Below are positions 58,904 to 64,000 of a DNA stretch of 64,000 nucleotides, piece after piece. Position 1 is the stretch's first letter; the number at the start of each line of letters is the position of its first letter. Position numbers and translations under genes: made by a program. The stretch comes from Nocardioides terrae (lineage in GTDB: Bacteria > Actinomycetota > Actinomycetes > Propionibacteriales > Nocardioidaceae), in NCBI RefSeq assembly GCF_900112345.1, contig NZ_FOLB01000012.1:62001-126000 (forward strand), given 5' to 3'. The notes under the pieces are model-generated. The model did no database searches, was not told the DNA's origin, and was given only the letters and a program-made list of their open reading frames with translations.

Positions 58904-60436
58904 TCACTGCCCTACCTGGCACAGCGGCTGGGAGGCCTCGGCCCGCTGGGTGAGGTTCTTCCGGATCACGGTCACCGTGACGCAGCCGGTCTGACCGGGT
59001 CCGATCTTGAAGTCGAGGGAGGTCGCGGGGATCCGCTGCTCGGGGAGCGCCTGCCCGTCGCGGGTCCGCACCACCTTGTAGAGGTCGCCCTCCGCCGGGG
59101 CCGCGTTGACCCACGAGAAGCGCCACCCGTCCGGCAGCCGCTTCGCGGAGAGGGCCGGAGCCGGGGCCGGTTGACCGACGGCGTCGGCCGGCGGCTGCTC
59201 GAAGCCACCCGCCTGGTGCTCGGGCTTGTCGCCGCCGCTGAACATCGAGACCGCGCCGAAGACGACCAGCGCCACGACCACGACGCCGACCAGTGCGATC
59301 GCCCACCGGCGGGCGCGATGGTCCTGCTGGTCGTGGGCGCCCGGGTGCAGGTGCTCGGCCCGGGGCGCGTACGCCGACTCGGCGACCTGCAGCGCCGGTC
59401 CGTGCCCGATCGCGGCGCCCGCGACCGGCTGGAAGCGGCGCTGCGCGATCGTGGCGGACCCGTCGATGACGCTCGGGCGCGCGGTCCCCTGGATCTGGTC
59501 GGGGATGATCACCGAGACCGGCTTGATCATCGTCCGGTCGTCGTTCAGCGCCGCACCCTGCTGGTCCGCGGGGCCGCCGGCGTCGAGCACCTCGAGCCGC
59601 GTCGGCGGGCGGTTGAGCTCGATCTCGATCTCCTGCAGCGCCCGCGCGAACTCCATCGCCGACTGCGGCCGGTCGCCGGGTCGCTTCGCCAGCGCCCGCA
59701 GCAGCGCGGTGTTGAGCGAGTCCGGGAGGTCGCCGCGCAGGATCCGCGCCGGCTGCTGCCGCTCGATCCGGCTGATGAGGGTGGCGTTGTCGTTCGCCGC
59801 TCCGGGCACCTCGAACGGTGAGCGTCCGGCCAGCAGGGAGTAGACGCTGGCCGCCAGGGAGAAGACGTCGCTGCGTACGTCGGCGCTCGGCGAGTCGGCC
59901 AGCACCTCGGGAGCCGACCACGGGATCGACATGGCGTACTCGGCGCCGCCCTCGTTGCCGACCGAGGAGGCGATGCCGAAGTCGGTCAGCAGGGGTGAGC
60001 CGTAGGCGTTGGTGAGGATGTTGTGCGGCTTGATGTCGCGGTGCAGGATGCCGGCCCGGTGAGCGGTCTCCACGGCGCTGGCCACCTTCACCGCGGTCTC
60101 GAGGACCTCGGCGACGGGGATCCGCTCGGTCCTGAACCGCTTGGCGAGGTGCGGTCCGGGGCAGAACTCCATGACCAGGTAGGGGTGCCCCTCGGCACTC
60201 ACGTCTGCCTGGTAGATCGGCATGATCGAGGGGTGGCTGGAGAGCTGGGCCATGACGTTGGCCTCGGCGTAGAACATCTCCAGACCGCTCGCGTCCGCGC
60301 CCTTCTTGAGCACCTTGACGGCCACCCGACGCGCCGGCAGGCGCTGCTCGTAGAGGTAGACGTCGGCGAAGCCACCCTCACCGATGGACTCGATGAAGGT
60401 GAAGCCAGGAAGGTTGGGCGGAGCGGCACCGGCCAA
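58904..60436 (-). CDS. transmembrane Ser/Thr protein kinase (PknB type)
   Basis: The 510-residue protein has a Hanks-type kinase domain: glycine loop GEGGFADV (19-26), Lys41 in VAVKVLKK, HRDIKPHN with Asp134, and TDFG with Asp152. A long linker leads to one membrane helix near 377-398 and an extracellular domain with two cysteines (TGCVTVTVI and PLCQVG), which may sense a wall signal. It is not a PASTA kinase. Likely targets are threonines in the FHA partners encoded around it. The TTG start follows the FHA gene stop by two bases with GGTGG upstream. Confidence 0.93.
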   Translation of the reverse strand: MAGAAPPNLPGFTFIESIGEGGFADVYLYEQRLPARRVAVKVLKKGADASGLEMFYAEANVMAQLSSHPSIMPIYQADVSAEGHPYLVMEFCPGPHLAKRFRTERIPVAEVLETAVKVASAVETAHRAGILHRDIKPHNILTNAYGSPLLTDFGIASSVGNEGGAEYAMSIPWSAPEVLADSPSADVRSDVFSLAASVYSLLAGRSPFEVPGAANDNATLISRIERQQPARILRGDLPDSLNTALLRALAKRPGDRPQSAMEFARALQEIEIELNRPPTRLEVLDAGGPADQQGAALNDDRTMIKPVSVIIPDQIQGTARPSVIDGSATIAQRRFQPVAGAAIGHGPALQVAESAYAPRAEHLHPGAHDQQDHRARRWAIALVGVVVVALVVFGAVSMFSGGDKPEHQAGGFEQPPADAVGQPAPAPALSAKRLPDGWRFSWVNAAPAEGDLYKVVRTRDGQALPEQRIPATSLDFKIGPGQTGCVTVTVIRKNLTQRAEASQPLCQVGQ

Positions 60437-60438
60437 GG

Positions 60439-61662
60439 TCAGCCACCGGCCTTCAGCTCGATGGTCACGGTCAGCTCGTCCGACAACGACAGGCGGGTGC
60501 CGTCGACGACCTCGGTCGGGACGCCCTTGACGAGCTGGTCAGGAGCCTGACCGGGCGCGGTGACGAGCGTGCCGTTCGTCGAGAGATCGGTGACCACCAC
60601 CCGACCATCGACCAGCGCGGCCTCGAGATGAGTGCTCGAGACGTAGGGATCGTCGACGCTCACCAGCGTGGGGACGTCGCTGGTGGCGACCTGCCGGGCC
60701 TGGGGTCGGCGGCCGATGAGCAGCCGCGGCTCGACGGGATGCCGCGACCCGTCGGGCAGCACGACCGCAGCCTGCGGCGTCGCCCGATGCCCCTGGACCC
60801 CGGCCTGCTCGCGCAGCGCCTGGAGCTGGGCGGCCGTGATCGTGCGGCCGTCGTGGTCACCGGCGAGGCTGGCCGGTGGCGAGGTGGGCGGTGGCGAGGT
60901 GGGCGGGGGCGGCAGGGTCGGCGCCAGCGGCGGCGGGGGCGGCACGGCGGGCAGCGCCGGCGGCAGACCGGTCGCATCGACACCGTCCTCCGCCACTTCC
61001 TCCCGGACCGCGGCGTCCTCGGGCCGACGGCCCATGATCGTCGCGCCGAACATCGCGTCGAACTCGAGGTCGGACTCGGTGACCGTCACCTCCGAGTCCA
61101 GCGGCGGGACCGACTCGGCCGGCTCGGTCCCCTGGGGCGGCGGGAACGAGGGCGGCGGGAACGTCGGCGGCGCAGGAGGGAACGCCGAGGCTGCCGGTGG
61201 GGCTTCCGGTTCCTCCGCTCGCGGAGCGGGCGCCTGGGTGGGCCCGCCGGAGCCGACGCTGGTCCACGTCGCTCGGGAGGCGAGCACGATGCCGGAGGTC
61301 ACGAGCAGCTCCGGCCCGTCCTCGCCGTCGGCCGTCTCGATGACGACGACGCTGCCGGCGCCGCCGGACACGGTGTGCTCCAGCCAGGTCGCGACGCCCT
61401 CGCCGGTCCAGCTCTCCGAGCCGACGCGGGCGACGAAGCCGCCGCGGACCACGATGCGGAGGTCGGCGCCGTCGACGACGGCGCACGCGAAGTCGGGCAG
61501 CTTCGCCAGCGAACCGTGGGACAGCGAGTCGATGACGGTGAGGACGACGAGGTCGGAGTCGACGAGTGCGATCAGCCCGTCGGCGTTCTCGCGTGCGGTC
61601 GCGACCAGCCCTCGGTCGCCTACCAGGATCGCAGCCGACCCCGGCACGTAGCGCGTGCTCAT
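60439..61662 (-). CDS. cytoplasmic protein with proline-rich linker and C-terminal FHA domain
   Basis: The 407-residue protein has an N-terminal alpha/beta region (PGSAAILVGDRGLVATAREN, about 1-130) that resembles the Rossmann-like start of PP2C- or FHA-linked proteins but is not recognised, a Pro/Ala-rich linker (about 140-290) and a C-terminal FHA domain (LLIGRRPQARQV, SSTHLEAALV, DLSTNGTLV). It probably docks to phosphothreonine on the kinase or on EssC. The ATG overlaps the PP2C stop (ATGA) and the stop is two bases before the kinase. Confidence 0.87.
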   Translation of the reverse strand: MSTRYVPGSAAILVGDRGLVATARENADGLIALVDSDLVVLTVIDSLSHGSLAKLPDFACAVVDGADLRIVVRGGFVARVGSESWTGEGVATWLEHTVSGGAGSVVVIETADGEDGPELLVTSGIVLASRATWTSVGSGGPTQAPAPRAEEPEAPPAASAFPPAPPTFPPPSFPPPQGTEPAESVPPLDSEVTVTESDLEFDAMFGATIMGRRPEDAAVREEVAEDGVDATGLPPALPAVPPPPPLAPTLPPPPTSPPPTSPPASLAGDHDGRTITAAQLQALREQAGVQGHRATPQAAVVLPDGSRHPVEPRLLIGRRPQARQVATSDVPTLVSVDDPYVSSTHLEAALVDGRVVVTDLSTNGTLVTAPGQAPDQLVKGVPTEVVDGTRLSLSDELTVTIELKAGG

Positions 61663-62492
61663 GATGTCTTCCTCTGCGTCGGAACGGTGTCCTCGTGCTC
61701 CGCCTCGGGCGGTCCGACGTCGACGACGTCGATGACGATGACGGTGACGTTGTCGCGGCCGCCCATGTTGACGGCCGCCTCGACCAGCGCGGCGACGGCG
61801 CCCTCGGCGGAGTCGGCGTTGCCGAGGATCGACGAGATCGCCCGGTCGCTGACCTCGCTGGTCAGCCCGTCCGAGCAGAGCAACAGCCGCTGGCGGCGCT
61901 CCAGCGGCACGAGTGAGTAGTCGGCCTGCGCGTTGCCGGCCGGTCCGATGGCCCGGGTGATCACGTGGCGCTCGGGGTGCGTCGCGGCCTGCTCGACGTC
62001 GATCTGGCCCGCGTCGATGAGCTCCTGGACGACGGAGTGGTCGCGGGTGATCTGCTCCAGCGCACCGGAGCGCCAGGCGTAGGCTCGTGAGTCGCCGACG
62101 TGTGCGATCAGCCAATAGCCGCGCCCGGACTCGACGACGTACGACGCGCTCACCATCGTGGCGCCGGGCTCGGCGAGCCCCTCCGCGTCGATGGCCGCGA
62201 CCATCACCCGGGAGCGGGCCAGGGCGCGCTCGATCTCGGCCGGGGTGGCGGAGTCGAGGCCGCGCAGGGGCTCGAACGCCTCGATGACCAGGGCGCTCGC
62301 GATGTCACCGAGGGCGTGGCCGCCCATCCCGTCGGCGATGACGAACACCGGCGGCCCGATGAGCAGAGAGTCCTCGTTGACCCGCCGGACCATGCCGACA
62401 TGGGTGCCGCCGGCGGAGGACAGCACGGTGGCGGCCGTCGCGGGATCGGAGGGCGACCAGCGCGCGGTCGTCACGTCGACCAATGTCCCCAC
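61659..62492 (-). CDS. PP2C-family Ser/Thr protein phosphatase
   Basis: The 277-residue protein has the metal-dependent PP2C motifs: RRVNEDS with Asp41, VIADGMGGHA with Asp54, HVGDSRAY, LCSDGLT and GGRDNVTVIV. It reverses kinase action by removing phosphate from Ser/Thr. It is the first gene of the 22-kb operon and is coupled to the FHA gene. The GTG start lies just after a purine-rich GGGGGAAG segment. A single cytoplasmic domain with no membrane helix is seen. Confidence 0.93.
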   Translation of the reverse strand: MGTLVDVTTARWSPSDPATAATVLSSAGGTHVGMVRRVNEDSLLIGPPVFVIADGMGGHALGDIASALVIEAFEPLRGLDSATPAEIERALARSRVMVAAIDAEGLAEPGATMVSASYVVESGRGYWLIAHVGDSRAYAWRSGALEQITRDHSVVQELIDAGQIDVEQAATHPERHVITRAIGPAGNAQADYSLVPLERRQRLLLCSDGLTSEVSDRAISSILGNADSAEGAVAALVEAAVNMGGRDNVTVIVIDVVDVGPPEAEHEDTVPTQRKTS

Positions 62493-62531
62493 GCTTCTTC
62501 CCCCTGAGCATCAGCCTGTGTGCGTTCGCGG

Positions 62532-62537
62532 AATTTA
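62532..62537 (-). promoter_or_regulatory. weak -10 candidate before the PP2C-kinase-secretion operon
   Basis: TAAATT on the minus strand, about 40 bases before the PP2C start, is the most AT-rich spot in the 261 bases between the PP2C and lpd genes. No convincing -35 hexamer is seen, so an alternative sigma factor or activator may be used. The rest of this gap holds only the lpd terminator. Confidence 0.3.
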
Positions 62538-62697
62538 CCAAGATGTGACCGGCACAGGAGCACCTTCGCGAGACCGCGGCCCGCGAACCACTCCAACGAC
62601 CCGAGCACGGATCGGTTACAGCACCGCGTGCCGCTCCCCAGCGGCGGACGTTGCTGGCTGCAAGGTAGCGGGTCCGGGTGACCGGCGCGACAACGGC

Positions 62698-62737
62698 GAT
62701 CGGCCCGCCGTCCTGCGGACAGGACGGCGGGCCGATC
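62698..62737 (-). terminator. hairpin terminator after lpd
   Basis: A perfect 17-bp stem (62698-62714 with 62721-62737) with a 6-base loop lies 16 bases after the lpd stop. It has no T tract but is one of the strongest hairpins in the window and insulates lpd from the downstream operon. Confidence 0.8.
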
Positions 62738-62753
62738 TTCGTTCGGGTGCGGC

Positions 62754-64000
62754 TCAGAGGTTGATCATGTGACCGACGATGCCCTCGACGGCCTCCTTGA
62801 CGGCCTCGCCCAGCGTCGGGTGGGCGAAGACGTTGCGGGAGACCTCGTCGGCGGTCAGGTCCCACTTCTGGGCGAGGGTGAGGACGGGCAGCAGCTCGGT
62901 CACGTCGGGGCCGATCATGGCCGCGCCGATGATCTCGTTGTGGGTGGCGTCGGCGATGACCTTGACGAAGCCGACCGGCTCGCCGAGGCCCATGGCCTTG
63001 CCGTTGGCCGAGAACGGGAAGGTCGCGGTCTTGACGTCGTAGCCCTTCTCCTTGGCCTGCGCCTCGGAGTAGCCGAACGAGCCGACCTGCGGCTGGCAGT
63101 AGGTCGCCCGCGGGATGAAGTCGTACTCCACCGGCATGGTCTCGACGCCACCGATGGTCTCCGCGGCCACGACGCCCTGCGCCTCGGCGACGTGGGCCAG
63201 CATCAGCTTGCCGGTGCAGTCACCGATCGCGTAGACGCCCTCGACGTTGGTGCGGCAGAACTCGTCGATCGCGACGGCGCCGCGGTCGGTCAGCTCGACC
63301 CCGGCGTTCTCGAGGCCGAAGCCCTCGGTGCGCGGTGCGAAGCCGAAGGCGGCCAGGAACTTGTCGGCCTCGAGCACCTGCTCGTCCCCGCCGCCCGCAG
63401 GCGCCACGGTCACGCGGACGCCGTCGCCGGTGTCCTCGGCGCCCTTGACGGCGGTGGAGAGCATCACGTTGACGCCGAGCTTCTTGTAGTGGCGCAGCAG
63501 CTCCTTGGAGACGTCCGCGTCCTCGGTCGGCACCATCCGGTCGAGGAACTCGATGATGGTGACGTCGACGCCGAAGTTCTTCAGCACGTAGGCGAACTCG
63601 ACGCCGATCGCGCCCGAGCCGCCGATGATGATCGACTTCGGCAGCTCGTCGGTGAGGATCTGCTCCTCGTAGGTGACGATGTTCTTGCCGTTCGGCACCA
63701 CGCCGGGGACGCTGCGCACGGTGGCGCCGGCGGCGATGATCAGGTTGTCGCAGGTGTACGACGTCACGGCGCCGTCCTTGCCCTTGACGTCGATCCCCTT
63801 CGGACCGGTCAGGGTGCCCCACCCGTCGATCTCGGTGATCTTGTTCTTCTTCATCAGGAAGTGGACGCCCTTGACGATGCCGGCGCTCACCTGGCGGGAG
63901 CGGGCGTGCGTCGGGCCGAAGGTCATCGTGGCGTCGCCCTCGATGCCGTACTTGGCCTTCTCGTGGTTCAGCGTGTGCGCGAGCTCGGCGTTCTTGAGCA
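62754..64000 (-). CDS. lpd: dihydrolipoamide dehydrogenase, partial (N-terminus outside the window)
   Basis: The 415 visible residues begin at LKNAELAHTLNHEKAKYGI, just after the position where the CxxxxC redox motif should be, and continue in one frame to the stop. NAD-binding SIIIGGSGAIGVEFAYVLKN, AIGDCTGKLMLAHVAEAQG and the C-terminal HPTLGEAVKEAV (His/Glu pair for the active-site dimer) are all present. It is the E3 flavoprotein of pyruvate and 2-oxoglutarate dehydrogenase complexes, reoxidising lipoamide with NAD. About 45 N-terminal residues are missing because the window ends. It is a different gene from the LpdA-like protein at 33.5-34.9 kb. Confidence 0.95.
   Translation of the reverse strand, partial: LKNAELAHTLNHEKAKYGIEGDATMTFGPTHARSRQVSAGIVKGVHFLMKKNKITEIDGWGTLTGPKGIDVKGKDGAVTSYTCDNLIIAAGATVRSVPGVVPNGKNIVTYEEQILTDELPKSIIIGGSGAIGVEFAYVLKNFGVDVTIIEFLDRMVPTEDADVSKELLRHYKKLGVNVMLSTAVKGAEDTGDGVRVTVAPAGGGDEQVLEADKFLAAFGFAPRTEGFGLENAGVELTDRGAVAIDEFCRTNVEGVYAIGDCTGKLMLAHVAEAQGVVAAETIGGVETMPVEYDFIPRATYCQPQVGSFGYSEAQAKEKGYDVKTATFPFSANGKAMGLGEPVGFVKVIADATHNEIIGAAMIGPDVTELLPVLTLAQKWDLTADEVSRNVFAHPTLGEAVKEAVEGIVGHMINL

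Noticed and set aside
35016..62492. Prophage or integrated element
   Set aside because: No integrase, att repeats, tRNA junction, structural phage genes or shift in base composition are seen.

Overview
The window is high-GC DNA (roughly 70 % G+C by eye) with dense genes, frequent GTG/TTG starts, 1- or 4-base stop/start overlaps and several -10 boxes of the form TAnnnT placed 6-8 bases before a start codon (leaderless mRNAs). These traits, with a GlcNAc ABC operon of NgcEFG type, a Maf protein, pyruvate carboxylase, an actinobacterial LpdA-like flavoprotein, a DUF222/HNH protein and a type VII-like secretion locus, point to an actinomycete, most likely Nocardioides or a close relative (inference; no 16S rRNA is present). 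No gene-free stretch exceeds 300 bases.

Bases 1-11.7 kb are mixed: a GNAT acetyltransferase, a phytoene-desaturase-like oxidoreductase, tRNA-Lys(CUU), two secreted subtilases each followed or preceded by strong hairpins, a secreted membrane-anchored protein with a class F sortase, a GroES-like protein with a DUF3618 protein, the peroxiredoxin Bcp, an odd tRNA carrying a Leu UAG anticodon in a short-variable-loop body, maf directly behind it, and a GtrA membrane protein.

11.7-19.2 kb holds an acyl-CoA dehydrogenase and an amino-sugar locus: an RpiR regulator, a SIS protein, a solute-binding lipoprotein and two permeases on the minus strand, and a divergent GlcNAc-kinase-like gene, with two dyads in the control region between them. 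No transport ATPase is present, so a shared one encoded elsewhere is implied.

19.2-35 kb is mostly housekeeping and scattered genes: a biotin-dependent acyl-CoA carboxylase alpha chain, an extradiol dioxygenase-like protein, a DinB2-like polymerase with Leu at the steric-gate site, an S37 aminopeptidase, a DUF222/HNH protein, a TetR regulator divergent from an epimerase-like gene, pyruvate carboxylase, a SpoIID/LytB protein and an LpdA-like quinone reductase.

35-62.5 kb is the most notable part: about 20 minus-strand genes in near-continuous overlap. From upstream to downstream they encode a PP2C phosphatase, an FHA protein, a Ser/Thr kinase with an extracellular tail, an FHA-HTH protein, a 2,056-residue single-pass membrane protein of about eleven Ig/cadherin-like and four fibronectin III repeats, a secreted protein, MoxR, DUF58, a TgpA-like protein whose transglutaminase Cys and His are lost, an RDD-FHA membrane protein and an FHA-bearing three-domain FtsK/SpoIIIE ATPase of EssC type. 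A separate promoter then drives three ESAT-6/WXG100-like proteins, a putative T7SS substrate, two unknown proteins, a degenerate FtsK-like protein without a Walker A motif and a four-helix membrane protein. The layout suggests a phosphorylation-controlled type VII-like secretion system that lacks the EccB/D/E and mycosin genes of mycobacterial ESX loci. The window ends inside a dihydrolipoamide dehydrogenase gene.
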